DNA of 62,837 bases from assembly GCA_905213905.1 (NCBI GenBank), contig CAJMKD010000015.1:1-62837 (forward strand). Reading direction: 5' to 3'. The translations under genes and the position numbers were made by a program. Within the stretch, counting starts at the first letter, position 1, and every line of letters starts with the position of its first letter. Of the stretch, positions 18,122-26,620 are shown one piece after another. The DNA comes from an uncultured Sutterella sp. GTDB taxonomy: Bacteria; Pseudomonadota; Gammaproteobacteria; Burkholderiales; Burkholderiaceae_F. The notes under the pieces were generated by a model. It ran no database searches. It worked only from the letters and a program-made list of their open reading frames with translations, and had not been told where the DNA came from.

Positions 18122-18298
18122 ATGGAAATAAATTCCGGTAACGAGAAACATCGAAATTCTCTTCTTTCATCCAAAGAAATACTTGATGCAGGCTATCGAT
18201 CAATGGCAGAAGACAAAGCTCGGGAAGCAGAAGCACAGGAATGGTGCAATTTGCTTGCTGGTCAGACATTAAAACGGCATCAAAGCGCAATGCCTTGA
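18122..18298 (+). CDS. Small antitoxin-like protein, no toxin partner visible
   Basis: This 58-residue frame reads EILDAGYRSMAEDKAREAEAQEW, a pattern I associate with the C-terminal, toxin-binding half of small ribbon-helix-helix type antitoxins. A DNA-binding N-terminus of the usual length is not present: the frame is open for about 20 codons upstream but has no start there. No toxin gene follows; the stop codon lies inside a terminator hairpin. It may be a truncated relic of a toxin-antitoxin pair in the mobile island. Family call is tentative. Confidence 0.42.
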   Translation: MEINSGNEKHRNSLLSSKEILDAGYRSMAEDKAREAEAQEWCNLLAGQTLKRHQSAMP

Positions 18299-18305
18299 TG
18301 CCGTT
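18273..18305 (+). terminator. Terminator overlapping the end of the antitoxin-like gene
   Basis: A perfect 11-bp stem AACGGCATCAA/TTGATGCCGTT. The 3' arm includes the TGA stop of the antitoxin-like frame. A TTTTT run follows only about 15 nt later. Confidence 0.5.
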
Positions 18306-18334
18306 CGAGGCTTCACTAACTTTTTAATAATCGA

Positions 18335-18922
18335 TCATGCAAGATGATCGTATCCATCAACATCGACAACCTGGCCGATGCCGTAGAAATGACCGCCCGC
18401 CACATAGTGAATCGTGCTCAGTTCCTTCGGCGCCTTTTCAAAGAGCCAGTGCCGGCCGTCGAAGCCGCGAGGATCAGCCCCGGCAGCCACAGCTTCCCCG
18501 ATGAAGAGATCGTAGGCTTCAGCTATGTGCGGCGCGGCGAGCGCCGTGAAGAAGACGTAGCAGGCGCAGCCTTCGACGAGCGGCATGTCGTAGCCGTCGA
18601 GCTTGAAGAACTTGGCGCCGCTCTTTTCGAGCTTCTCGGGATCGTCGTTCTTGCTGACGCTGCCAAGCTTGAGCACTTCCTTGACGATCGACATCGTCGG
18701 AAGGGCCAGCGCGAACATGCGGCTCTTATCGATCAGCGGGCGGGTGTAATGCGGGCGGTCGATGCAGGCCGTCACGCGGGCAGGAGTGACAGCAAGCGGG
18801 CAAACCCACGTGGCGGGCATGACGTCCGTTTTGCCGTCGCAGGCTGCAGATTCGAGCGTGGTGCCGCCGACATTGAAGAGGCGGTATACATTCTCAAGCG
18901 GAACACGAATCAGTTCTTGCAT
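18335..18922 (-). CDS. Flavin reductase-like, FMN-binding split-barrel protein
   Basis: A 195-residue protein of the flavin reductase-like split-barrel family, which binds FMN and often reduces flavin with NAD(P)H. Family-type stretches include MPATWVCPLAVTPARVTACID (the flavin-binding strand region) and the C-terminal IHYVAGGHFYGIG. It lies downstream of an exported flavodoxin-like gene in the same direction, 80 nt away, and may supply reduced flavin or share regulation by the TetR protein opposite. Physiological substrate unknown. Confidence 0.85.
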   Translation of the reverse strand: MQELIRVPLENVYRLFNVGGTTLESAACDGKTDVMPATWVCPLAVTPARVTACIDRPHYTRPLIDKSRMFALALPTMSIVKEVLKLGSVSKNDDPEKLEKSGAKFFKLDGYDMPLVEGCACYVFFTALAAPHIAEAYDLFIGEAVAAGADPRGFDGRHWLFEKAPKELSTIHYVAGGHFYGIGQVVDVDGYDHLA

Positions 18923-19001
18923 TTTGAGCTCCTTTCAACACTTTGAACGACTTCATCGCTGCGCTTTGGCGCGATGAGTAAAAAACTTCGGCGTTGCAAT
19001 C

Positions 19002-19601
19002 TTATCGAGGGTGGGCGACGCCGCATTCGCGGATCCAATCTTCAACGGTCCCCTCGAAGCTCCCCCAGTTGCGCCCCCAGATGACGAGGGTGGGCTTCAC
19101 GTCGGCCCCGAGACCGTAGCGGAGAAAATCCTCGCGGGTCTGCGCCTCAAAGCCGCCGCCGTGCGTGGTGAAGGGCATCACGATCTTGCCGTTGAGGTCT
19201 ACGGTCTCAAGCCAGGCCTGCACGGGCGTCGACACATGGTGCCACCAGGTGGGCGTCCCAATAAAGAAGACGTCAAAGTCGTCCACTGGGACGGACGGCG
19301 CTTCGATTTCAGGCTTCACGCCGCGCTCAATCTCTGCGAGCACTTCCTTCGTGGCCTTGCGGTATTCGTCGGAATAGCGCGTTGGGTCGCTGAGCTTGAT
19401 TTCAAAGGGCTTCGCGCCGCTCACCACTCTAATGGCGTCGGCAACGCGCCGTGTGTGGCCGGTGCGGCTGAACCAAACGACGCAGGATCTCGGAACCGGA
19501 GCTGCAGGCGCTCCATCGTCGGCCTTGGCAGCGCCAAAGGGGAGAAGCGCAGCGAGGCTGCTGAAAACAAAACCGCGTCGAGAAATGGAATAGGCGGACA
19601 T
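19002..19601 (-). CDS. Tat-exported flavodoxin-like protein
   Basis: The N-terminus MSAYSISRRGFVFSS followed by a hydrophobic run and an AKA-like cleavage site is a twin-arginine signal, so the folded FMN-loaded protein should be exported. The flavodoxin fold follows: phosphate loop WFSRTGHTRRVADAI at about residue 45, then FFIGTPTWWHHVSTPVQAWL and the FTTHGGG flavin loop. The Met at 19601 has AAGGAAG upstream; the longer frame from 19673 has no signal. It is divergent from a TetR regulator. A periplasmic electron-carrier or quinone-reductase role is inferred. Confidence 0.9.
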   Translation of the reverse strand: MSAYSISRRGFVFSSLAALLPFGAAKADDGAPAAPVPRSCVVWFSRTGHTRRVADAIRVVSGAKPFEIKLSDPTRYSDEYRKATKEVLAEIERGVKPEIEAPSVPVDDFDVFFIGTPTWWHHVSTPVQAWLETVDLNGKIVMPFTTHGGGFEAQTREDFLRYGLGADVKPTLVIWGRNWGSFEGTVEDWIRECGVAHPR

Positions 19602-19679
19602 GATGTGCTTCCTTTGAGCGCTGGCGTTGCCTTGAATTGAGAAAAGCTTTCGGTAACGAACGCTACAGAACACATATTA

Positions 19680-19695
19680 TATAATGGTCACTATA
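19680..19695. promoter_or_regulatory. Imperfect palindrome between the flavodoxin and tetR genes, likely TetR operator
   Basis: TATAATGGTCACTATA is symmetrical at 12 of 16 positions. It lies in the 113-bp divergent intergenic region, 20 bp before the tetR start, in an A+T-rich stretch that could also hold the -10 elements. Confidence 0.55.
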
Positions 19696-19714
19696 AATTC
19701 AAGAGCACCGCCAT

Positions 19715-20380
19715 ATGCCCCAGACGCCGTTAAAGAAACAAGTCTCAGCCGAGCCGTCCGCAAGGAAAAAGCCGGGCCGTCCGCGATCCTTCGACAGGAC
19801 GCAGGCGCTCGAAAAAGCGCTGCGGCTTTTCTGGCGCTACGGCTATGAGCCGGTGTCCGTCGCATCGCTCTGCAGCGAGCTCGGCATCAATCCGCCGAGC
19901 TTTTACGCCGCCTTTGAGAACAAGGAATCGCTCTTTATTGAAGCCGTCCTCTACTACGAAAAGACGTATTGGACGGCCCCGCTGACGCGTTTTGAAGAAG
20001 CGTCCGGCCCCGTGATGGAAGATCTGGCGGCATTCTTTCAAGAGGCGGCACGAATCCTTCTCAATCCGCAGAACCCGAGCGGCTGCATGGTGGTGCTCGC
20101 TGCCGTCAACATTTCGCCCGAAGCCAAGCGCATTGCCGAGCTCGTCCAAAAGCTCCGCATTGAAACAAAACGCTTCTTCGAGCGCCGCCTTCTCAAGGCC
20201 GTGGCGTCAGGCGAGCTCAAGCCCGATGCGGATGCCGCCGCGCTTGCCGACGCCTTCAACATTTTTCTCGAAGGCATGTCGGTGCAGGCCAAGGACGGGC
20301 TGCCGCTTGAGAAGCTCGAGCGCGCAGCGGCATGCGCGCCGCTTATTCTGATGCCGCACATCCAGAGCGAGGAACGCTGA
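19715..20380 (+). CDS. TetR-family transcriptional regulator
   Basis: A 221-residue repressor. After a basic leader (RKKPGRPRSFDR) the helix-turn-helix reads ALRLFWRYGYEPVSVASLCSELGINPPSFYAAFENKESLF, matching TetR/AcrR regulators. The C-terminal ligand domain has the usual length. Divergent arrangement with the flavodoxin gene and a palindrome between them suggest it controls that flavodoxin/flavin reductase pair. Family members in this setting often respond to quinones or electrophiles, but that is only analogy. Confidence 0.92.
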   Translation: MPQTPLKKQVSAEPSARKKPGRPRSFDRTQALEKALRLFWRYGYEPVSVASLCSELGINPPSFYAAFENKESLFIEAVLYYEKTYWTAPLTRFEEASGPVMEDLAAFFQEAARILLNPQNPSGCMVVLAAVNISPEAKRIAELVQKLRIETKRFFERRLLKAVASGELKPDADAAALADAFNIFLEGMSVQAKDGLPLEKLERAAACAPLILMPHIQSEER

Positions 20381-20901
20381 CGTGAAGCCCGGAAGGCGAG
20401 AGAGCAGCGCCTCTTGAACGAGGCGTCTGAAGGCGGAAGAAGGCAGCTCGCGGCGAGCTCGCACGCCCCCTTTCTGCCATTTCTTTTGATTCGGCGCAAC
20501 AATCTTTGCTTTGAGAAAACCCCTATAAAGTGGGGCTTCAACCCATAAAACAGCGTCCCAAATCGCCTGCAGCATCGGGGAAGACGTGAAAACAAGGGGA
20601 CCCCGGCGATGCCAGGCCAACCGCACGATGCAAATAGAGTCGCCGCAACCCAGTGGAAAACAAGAAATTTTTGAGGTTTCTCAGGATCTGCCCCATTAAC
20701 GAAAGACCCCCGAAAGGGATGAAGAAAAAACTGGTTGCCTTTCGTCGCCGAGGCCGCGGATTCCTGCTGTTGCTAGGCAATCCGCCCGCTGGAAGGTTTC
20801 GCGGAAAACGCGCGTACTGCGGATTTCTTCGGTATAGTAAGAGCCGAACTCAAACGGCCGATCCCATCAAGCCGGCCGTACTTATCCAAGGAGCAATTCC
20901 A
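20381..20901. other. Non-coding region upstream of the HU gene
   Basis: About 520 bp without a supported gene. Hairpins include CGCCTC/GAGGCG just after tetR, ACCCC/GGGGC near 20520 and GCGGATT/AATCCGC at about 20756-20785. TATAGT at about 20832 may be the -10 of the HU gene. The long frame that includes HU has no support before ATG 20902. Confidence 0.45.
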
Positions 20902-21177
20902 ATGAACAAGACTGAACTTACCGCCGCCGTGGCTGAAAAGGCCGGCATGTCCAAGGCTGAAGCAGCCAAGGCCCTGAACGCCTTCTTCGAAACGGTCGAA
21001 GGCGCCCTCGCCAAGGGTGAATCGGTCCAGATCATCGGCTTCGGCACGTTCGAAGTGTCCGAATACGCCGCTCGCACGGGCCGCAATCCCCAGACGGGCG
21101 CTGCGCTCGAAATCCCGGCCGGCAAGCGTCCGAAGTTCGTTCCGGGCGCCGCGCTCAAGAAGGCCGTCAACGGCTGA
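20902..21177 (+). CDS. hup: HU-family nucleoid DNA-binding protein
   Basis: A 91-residue histone-like protein that bends and compacts DNA. It has the full family pattern: MNKTELTAAVAEKAG, FGTFEVSEYAARTGRNPQTG in the DNA-grasping arm, and the PKFVPGAALKKAVN end. The ATG at 20902 follows AAGGAG. The length matches HU rather than IHF (no extended tail). A strong terminator follows, so it is monocistronic and probably highly expressed. Confidence 0.96.
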   Translation: MNKTELTAAVAEKAGMSKAEAAKALNAFFETVEGALAKGESVQIIGFGTFEVSEYAARTGRNPQTGAALEIPAGKRPKFVPGAALKKAVNG

Positions 21178-21236
21178 TTATCACGGCTCCTGATGCGGAA
21201 CAGGCCGTTTCGGCTGCGACGGTTCCGCGCAAAAGG

Positions 21237-21266
21237 AAAAGCGCCTCGATTCGGGGCGCTTTTTTC
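21237..21266 (+). terminator. Terminator of the HU gene
   Basis: AAAAGCGCC/GGCGCTTTTTT hairpin, with another stem GCGGAAC/GTTCCGC just upstream (about 21194-21228). Confidence 0.9.
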
Positions 21267-21292
21267 ATGTGCGGCTGCGGAGGAATGCGCCG

Positions 21293-21862
21293 TCAATGCC
21301 AGTAGACGTCGTGCTTCTCGAGATCCGCGATCGGCGCAAAGACCGCTTCCGGCGTCACGCGGCAGTCGGCGCGCATGTCGCGCGGCACCCAGACGAGGTC
21401 CGTCACCGGGGTGTCGGTGTTCTCAAAGAGAAGCTTCGCTTCGCCCTCGCGGCACTCCGCATCAATGCGGCCGATGAAGCCCGGCGTTCTCACATCCTCG
21501 AAATCGTCGTCGATGGTTGTCTTGTAGAGGCCCACCTTCTGGAGAATCTTCGCGAGCAGATAAGGATCATCGGTCTTGAGTTCAACTTTGGCGAGATGCT
21601 TTTCCGTGATTTCAACGGGCAAAATCACATGCGGCTTCTCGAAGCTCTTCATCTGCCAGTAGACGGGGAAAGATGCGAGGAATACGCCCCAGGGGGTCTT
21701 CAGTTCGTTTCGCATCAGGCCGAAGACGCGCTCGCCCTCGGAGAGGACAGGCAGCGGGAGCACGAGCTGCTGGCGCACGGGCAGGTGCTCGACGGCTTTC
21801 CAGAAGTCATAGGGATTGAGCACGATGATGTCCGGATCACGTTTTTTCATGAGATTGGTCAC
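21293..21862 (-). CDS. Protein of unknown function
   Basis: A 189-residue protein without a signal peptide or membrane segment. It begins (GTG)TNLMKKRDPDIIVLNPYDFW; an ATG at 21850 is an alternative start and neither has a clear ribosome site. It is rich in charged residues, with no motif I recognise. Codon use matches the core genes and the frame is long for the size, so it is probably real. It converges on the HU gene and stands alone. Confidence 0.6.
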   Translation of the reverse strand: MTNLMKKRDPDIIVLNPYDFWKAVEHLPVRQQLVLPLPVLSEGERVFGLMRNELKTPWGVFLASFPVYWQMKSFEKPHVILPVEITEKHLAKVELKTDDPYLLAKILQKVGLYKTTIDDDFEDVRTPGFIGRIDAECREGEAKLLFENTDTPVTDLVWVPRDMRADCRVTPEAVFAPIADLEKHDVYWH

Positions 21863-22466
21863 GCGGTTGTTCGTAGGAATGAGAACAATGATAGGCGCGC
21901 TTTACCGAGCATGCGTCGTTCCACGTCGTTCTGCGTCGAAGAACGCAATCTGCCCGCACCAGGATGATCCGCCGAAGAAATAAGGAAGGGCCGCTTCCGT
22001 TGCGCCAGAAGCGGCCCCTCCATAGACCAAGCATCACAAACGGAGAGGCTTCGCGCCGCTGCGTCTGCGAATTGGTGCACATGCTACCGAAAAACCCGGC
22101 AAGGATCGCTTCTCGCAGGCCTTGCAGTTGCAACAGATTGAAATCAAACATTTCAGATTTTTCAATGACGTTTGGGCGATAAAGCGAGAAAGAGAGGTGA
22201 AAGAGAGACAGAACCAGACACGCTCACAGCACGCCCGATCGTGCGATGAAACCCGCAGGACTTCTGTTACGTCAACAAGGATTGATCAAGGCTGCATCCG
22301 GCTCTGCGGCAGTTGATTAATATGAAAGAAAGAGGCGCCGAAGACGCCTCGAACAGCCGCCCATGCCGGTCGAAGCAGCGCATGGGGCGAAAAGCGCCAT
22401 CTTCACAGTGCGGCACGGACGGCATCCAGCAGTAAGCAAGCCATCATCATAAGAAGGAGGGATGCC
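21863..22466. other. Intergenic region between the unknown gene and the universal stress gene
   Basis: About 600 bp without a supported gene. A strong hairpin GGGCCGCTTC/GAAGCGGCCC sits at 21988-22017; on the minus strand it is followed by a pyrimidine-rich CTTCCTTATTTCTT. A second stem GAGGCG/CGCCTC lies at about 22331-22349. A terminator with no gene before it leaves room for a small RNA on the minus strand. Confidence 0.4.
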
Positions 22467-23366
22467 ATGCTGAAACGTATTCTTCTGCCTGTCGACGGCA
22501 GCGAACATTCCTATGAAGCGCTGAGCTTCATTGCGAGCCGCAGCGCTTGGCTTGAAGCCGAGAAGCCCGTTGTGACGCTTCTCAACGTCGAGCCGCCGAT
22601 TCCTGCGCACCTCGCAGCGGCGTTTTCGATTTTTGACCGCGACGCTTATGCGGCCGATCAGGCCAATAAGGTCTTCAAGAAGCTTGAGCCGGTTGCTGCA
22701 GAGATGCCGGCCGCGCCCGAGCGCCAGATGATCGAAGGGAACGACGCCGGAAGCGCCATCGCAGACTTTGCCGAAAAGAGCGGCGCAGACATGATCGTGA
22801 TGGGTGCGCGCGGCACCTCCATGGTCGAAGGCGTTTTCCTGGGCTCCGTCTCGCAAAGCGTGATAGTGAAGTCGAAGAAGCCGCTTCTCATCGTGCACGA
22901 AGGCGGTGCCCCCAAGAAGGCGAGCCTCAAGGTCGGCATCGCAGTCGACGGCTCCGACTACGGCATGGCTGCGGCGGAATTCATCATTCGCGCGAAGAAC
23001 TTCTTCGGCGCCAATGCGGAATTCGTCGTCGTCAACGTCACGCCCGATTACGCTGGACTCGTCGCGAACTTCATGAGCAGCATGGCCGCCAAGATCGTGC
23101 CGAGCGTCCCCGACATGGAAGCGCAGGACTACGAGAAGATCGTCAAGCCCGTGATCGAAAAGCTCTCTGCGGCGGGCCTCAAGGCTTCCGGCGTGCAGCT
23201 GAAGGGCCGTCCCGGCAAGGTCCTCGCCGACTATACGGCCGAGCATCTCGACATGATCGTTGCCGGCTCGCACGGCAAGGGGAACCTCAAGGCGCTCGTT
23301 GTCGGCACGACGGCGCGCGACCTGGCAGCGAGCCTCAAGAAGCCGCTCCTCCTGATCCGCATCTGA
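22467..23366 (+). CDS. Tandem-domain universal stress protein
   Basis: Two UspA domains in one 299-residue chain (about 1-147 and 150-299). Each starts with the family strand pattern (RILLPVDGSEHSYEAL and KVGIAVDGSDYGMAA). Each carries the ATP-binding loop: GARGTSMVEGVFLGSVSQ and GSHGKGNLKALVVGTTAR. The protein is therefore an ATP-binding type, likely cytoplasmic, linked to stress or energy limitation. AGGAGGG lies just before the ATG. It appears monocistronic. Confidence 0.93.
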   Translation: MLKRILLPVDGSEHSYEALSFIASRSAWLEAEKPVVTLLNVEPPIPAHLAAAFSIFDRDAYAADQANKVFKKLEPVAAEMPAAPERQMIEGNDAGSAIADFAEKSGADMIVMGARGTSMVEGVFLGSVSQSVIVKSKKPLLIVHEGGAPKKASLKVGIAVDGSDYGMAAAEFIIRAKNFFGANAEFVVVNVTPDYAGLVANFMSSMAAKIVPSVPDMEAQDYEKIVKPVIEKLSAAGLKASGVQLKGRPGKVLADYTAEHLDMIVAGSHGKGNLKALVVGTTARDLAASLKKPLLLIRI

Positions 23367-23424
23367 TCGGGTGACGCGCTGAGGCGGGCATCCTCAGCGC
23401 CGGGCTCAACAACAAAGCAACAAC

Positions 23425-23464
23425 GGAAACGCCCCGAGGCAGCGATGCCTGCGAGGCGTTTCCT
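23425..23464 (+). terminator. Hairpin between the converging usp and feoB genes
   Basis: GGAAACGCC/GGCGTTTCC with an inner GAGGC/GCCTG stem, followed by TTG. It probably serves both converging units. Confidence 0.65.
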
Positions 23465-23526
23465 TGAGGAAGATCTCCGGCGTTCGTGCGGGGCAGGGCG
23501 CCCCGGGCGAACGTCGTGCGTTTTGG

Positions 23527-25917
23527 TTACGGCTGCTTGGCGTAGATCGGAATGACCTTCGGGCCCTTCGAAGCATCGCGCTTGGCGAAGGACTTCATCC
23601 AGAAGTACATGCCGGCGAGCGCGGCGAGACAGCAGACGATCGCGATGATCGAGTAGGTCGGATTTTCGGCAAAGGTCGCGACGCGATAGAAGATCGTGGC
23701 GGCGCTGTAGCCGAGGACCGACGTCCAGGCGGCTGCAAAGATCGTCCAGGCGGCGCCCACTTCGCGGTAGATCGCGGCGATGGCGGCGCAGCAGGGCAGA
23801 TAAAGCAGAACCATCAGGAGGTACGCAAACGCAGCGGTGCTCGAGCCGAAGAGAACCTTGATCGTGTCGATCGTGCCGGTCGAGACGCCCTGTTCTTCAG
23901 CAGCGGCTTCTTCTTCGGAGAGGTCGCCAACCTTGATGCCGAGCGGGTCGGTCACGGCGTCGGCAAGACCCATGAGGTTTTCACCAACGACGCCAATGGC
24001 TTCGGAGAGAATCGCGCTGAAGGACCAGCCTTCTTCTTCCGCAGCTTCTTCAGCAGGCGCGGCTTCGCCTTCGCCCGCAGCAGCGGCTTCAGCGGCCTCA
24101 GCCTTCTTGGCTTCGTTCACCGTGATCGTGTCGTAGAGCGAATTGAGCGTGCCGACAACAGCTTCCTTGGCGAGAACGCCCGTGAAGATGCCCACAGCGG
24201 CCGGCCAGTTTTCTTCCTGAACGCCCATCGGCTCAAAGATCGGAACGATGGTCTTGCCGATCGAGGAGAGAACGGCCTTGTCGGTGTCTTCATTGCCGAA
24301 CGAGCCGTCGGTGCCGAGCGAATTCAGGAACGCGATGCAGGCGACGATCATGACGATCACCTTGCCGGCGCGGAACATGAAGGTCTTGACGCGGTCCCAC
24401 GTGCGCAGCATCACGCCCTTGAAGGTCGGGATGTGATAGGGCGGGATTTCCATCACGAAGGCCGAAGCAGCACCCGGGAGCGCCGTGCGCTTCAGGAGGA
24501 AGCCCGTGAGGATCGCGGCGAGGATGCCGATCAGGTAGAGGCCGAAGACGAGGTTCTGGCCGTTGGTGGGCCAGAAGGCCGTCGCAAAGAGGACGTACAC
24601 CGGCAGGCGCGCGCCGCAGCTCATGAACGGGGCCATCATCACGGTGATGATGCGGTCGCTCGCGCGGTCCATCGTACGGGTCGCCATGATGGCAGGCACG
24701 CCGCAGCCGAAGCCCACGAGGAGCGGCACGAACGCCTTGCCCGGGAGGCCGAGCGCGCGCATCAGGCGGTCCATGACGAAGGCTGCGCGGGCCATGTAGC
24801 CCGAGTCTTCCAGGAACGCGAGGAAGAGGAAGAGGAAGAAGACGACCGGGATGAAGGTCGAAATGGTCTGGAGGCCGCCGCCGATGCCGTCGGCGAGGAA
24901 GACCTTGAGCCATTCAGGGACGCCCATCGATTCGAGGAGCTGTCCGAAGCCGTCGACCATCACGCCGCCCACGAGAATGTCGAAGAAGTCGATGAAGACC
25001 GCGCCGAGATTCTGCGTGAAGAGGAACATCACGTACATGATGAGGAGGAAGATCGGCAGCCCGAGCCAGCGGTTCAGAACGATGCGGTCGATCTTGTCCG
25101 TCATCGTCTGCGTCATTTCACCCTGGCGAACAAGCGCCTTCTGAGCGACGCGGGCGACGAATTCATAGCGCGCATTCGCAATGGCGATGTCGAGGTCGCC
25201 GTCGTATTCGGCGTCAAGCGCCGCAACGACCGACTGCGCCTTCCCGAGCTCGATGCCGGGGAGCTTCTCTTCGATGCCGGGAGCCTTTTCGAGGAGCTGG
25301 CCCGCGAACCAGGCCGCATGCGGCACGTTCTGATCGGCGAGGAGCTTCGAAACGGTCTTTTCCGCAGCGTTGATCTTCTCGTCGAATTCAACCTGCAGCG
25401 GCGGCACCTTCGGCGCGGCGAGGAAGTCGATCAAGGCGTCCTTCATCTCAACAACGCCCGTCTCGCGGTTGGCGACAACGCCGACCACGGGGCAGCCAAG
25501 CTCGCGGGCGAGCTCGTCGAGCTTCACCTCGAGCTTGTGCTGCTTGGCGATGTCGAGCATGTTGACGACGACGAGCATCGGCACGCGCATTTCAATGAGC
25601 TGCGCCGTGAGGTAGAGGTTGCGCTCGAGGTTCGAGGCGTCGACGATGTTGATGATGGCTTCGGCTTCGCCCGTGAGGATGTAGTCGCGTGCGACGCGTT
25701 CGTCTTCGCCCGAAGAGGAGGAGGGCGTAATGGAGTAGATGCCCGGCAGGTCGACGAGCTCGATTTCCTCGTTCTTATGCGAGAAAAAGCCCGTCTTCTT
25801 GTCGACCGTGACGCCGGGCCAGTTCCCGACGCGCTGCTTGGAGCCCGTAAGGGCGTTGAAAAGCGTCGTCTTCCCGCAGTTGGGATTGCCGACGACGCCG
25901 ACGATGTGCTTGGCCAT
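23527..25917 (-). CDS. feoB: Ferrous iron transporter FeoB
   Basis: Inner-membrane Fe(II) importer of 796 residues. The cytoplasmic G domain is at the N-terminus: G1 GNPNCGKTT, G2-region NWPGVTVDKKTG, G3 DLPGIYS and G4 NMLD. A helical insertion domain and the membrane core with two gate repeats follow, including GFGCGVPAIMATRTM and SCGARLPVYVLF. Between the gate regions there is a low-complexity acidic insert (AEAAAAGEGEAAPAEEAAEEE, about residues 600-620). It is the last gene of feoA-feoA-feoB. A Fur-like palindrome precedes the operon. Confidence 0.97.
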   Translation of the reverse strand: MAKHIVGVVGNPNCGKTTLFNALTGSKQRVGNWPGVTVDKKTGFFSHKNEEIELVDLPGIYSITPSSSSGEDERVARDYILTGEAEAIINIVDASNLERNLYLTAQLIEMRVPMLVVVNMLDIAKQHKLEVKLDELARELGCPVVGVVANRETGVVEMKDALIDFLAAPKVPPLQVEFDEKINAAEKTVSKLLADQNVPHAAWFAGQLLEKAPGIEEKLPGIELGKAQSVVAALDAEYDGDLDIAIANARYEFVARVAQKALVRQGEMTQTMTDKIDRIVLNRWLGLPIFLLIMYVMFLFTQNLGAVFIDFFDILVGGVMVDGFGQLLESMGVPEWLKVFLADGIGGGLQTISTFIPVVFFLFLFLAFLEDSGYMARAAFVMDRLMRALGLPGKAFVPLLVGFGCGVPAIMATRTMDRASDRIITVMMAPFMSCGARLPVYVLFATAFWPTNGQNLVFGLYLIGILAAILTGFLLKRTALPGAASAFVMEIPPYHIPTFKGVMLRTWDRVKTFMFRAGKVIVMIVACIAFLNSLGTDGSFGNEDTDKAVLSSIGKTIVPIFEPMGVQEENWPAAVGIFTGVLAKEAVVGTLNSLYDTITVNEAKKAEAAEAAAAGEGEAAPAEEAAEEEGWSFSAILSEAIGVVGENLMGLADAVTDPLGIKVGDLSEEEAAAEEQGVSTGTIDTIKVLFGSSTAAFAYLLMVLLYLPCCAAIAAIYREVGAAWTIFAAAWTSVLGYSAATIFYRVATFAENPTYSIIAIVCCLAALAGMYFWMKSFAKRDASKGPKVIPIYAKQP

Positions 25918-25974
25918 TTTTATGAACCTGTTTGTTGTATTGAGGGCTTCTGCAGAGTGCCTTGGGCTCGTCGG

Positions 25975-26205
25975 TCAGTCGACGCGCTCGACCTGCATCA
26001 GTTCGGCTTCATCGCGCCGCACGCTGATGAAGCTGCCGCGCACGCGGATTTCAATCGGATCGCCCAAGGGGGCGATGCGGACGACGTCAAACGTCGTGCC
26101 GGGCGTGGCGCCCAGCATGACGAGGCGGCGTCGGTATTCGGGATGCTCCTTGCCGAAGCTCACGATCCGGCCTTTGCTGCCGACGGGAAGATCTTTGAGA
26201 AACAT
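25975..26205 (-). CDS. feoA: FeoA-family protein (second copy)
   Basis: A 76-residue SH3-like protein of the ferrous-iron system. It has the family pattern LVMLGATPGTTFDVVRIAPLGDPIEIRV. It lies directly upstream of feoB, with a 57-nt gap, and downstream of another feoA. FeoA proteins are thought to interact with FeoB in the cytoplasm. This copy has the more typical sequence of the two. Confidence 0.93.
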   Translation of the reverse strand: MFLKDLPVGSKGRIVSFGKEHPEYRRRLVMLGATPGTTFDVVRIAPLGDPIEIRVRGSFISVRRDEAELMQVERVD

Positions 26206-26288
26206 TTCGGTAGACCTCTGAAGGTTGTTTTTTTGTGAGTTGATTGTTTTTGCGGCCGGGGGCGGCGCGTCCTTGAAGCTCGCGCTGG

Positions 26289-26528
26289 TCAGAAGACGTA
26301 GATCCGCTTGGCGGTCTCGTAATTGACGGCAATGCGGGCGTCAAGCACGGCCAAGAGAAGCGGCGCTTCCGGCGCAGCCTGAAGCACGCGGACCTCCACG
26401 CCCGTGCGCAAGCCGAGATCGGCGAGCCGGTCTGTTTCCTTTTGGTCGAGTTTCATGCGCGCCACCGTCGCCGGGGAATTCAGGCCCAGTTCCGTCAGGG
26501 CCCTGATGCGCTTTGTGCCGTTCATCAT
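26289..26528 (-). CDS. feoA: FeoA-family protein (first copy)
   Basis: A 79-residue FeoA-domain protein starting MMNGTKRIRAL; AGGTCG precedes the tandem ATGs at 26528/26525. The longer frame from 26684 runs back through the Fur-like palindrome and is rejected. Core pattern DRLADLGLRTGVEVRVLQAAP and the C-terminal strand ARIAVNYETAKRIYV are recognisable. Two adjacent feoA genes before feoB are seen in several anaerobes. Confidence 0.9.
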   Translation of the reverse strand: MMNGTKRIRALTELGLNSPATVARMKLDQKETDRLADLGLRTGVEVRVLQAAPEAPLLLAVLDARIAVNYETAKRIYVF

Positions 26529-26601
26529 TTGCGACCTATGTTTTGGTTGATGGAAAAGAATCAGGCCGGCGAAATTGCCGGCGCTGTTATCGGGAATACT
26601 A

Positions 26602-26620
26602 ACGAGAACTGTTCTCATGC
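26602..26620 (-). promoter_or_regulatory. Fur-like palindrome upstream of feoA-feoA-feoB
   Basis: GAGAACTGTTCTC (26604-26616) is a perfect 13-bp palindrome, 76 bp before the first feoA start. Its arms match the GAGAAC half-sites found before the porin gene. Fur control of feo operons is well established in other bacteria; here it is inferred. Confidence 0.6.

Noticed and set aside
14836..18305. A prophage around the tyrosine recombinase
   Set aside because: No capsid, terminase, portal, lysis or phage repressor genes are present; a small integrative element or relic fits better.
20653..20901. A longer HU start
   Set aside because: HU proteins start at MNKTEL, and AAGGAG lies just before ATG 20902.
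23464..26238. A 924-codon frame opposite feoB and feoA
   Set aside because: Antisense shadow; the feoB and feoA motifs on the minus strand are complete and the product is His/Asp/Glu-rich noise.
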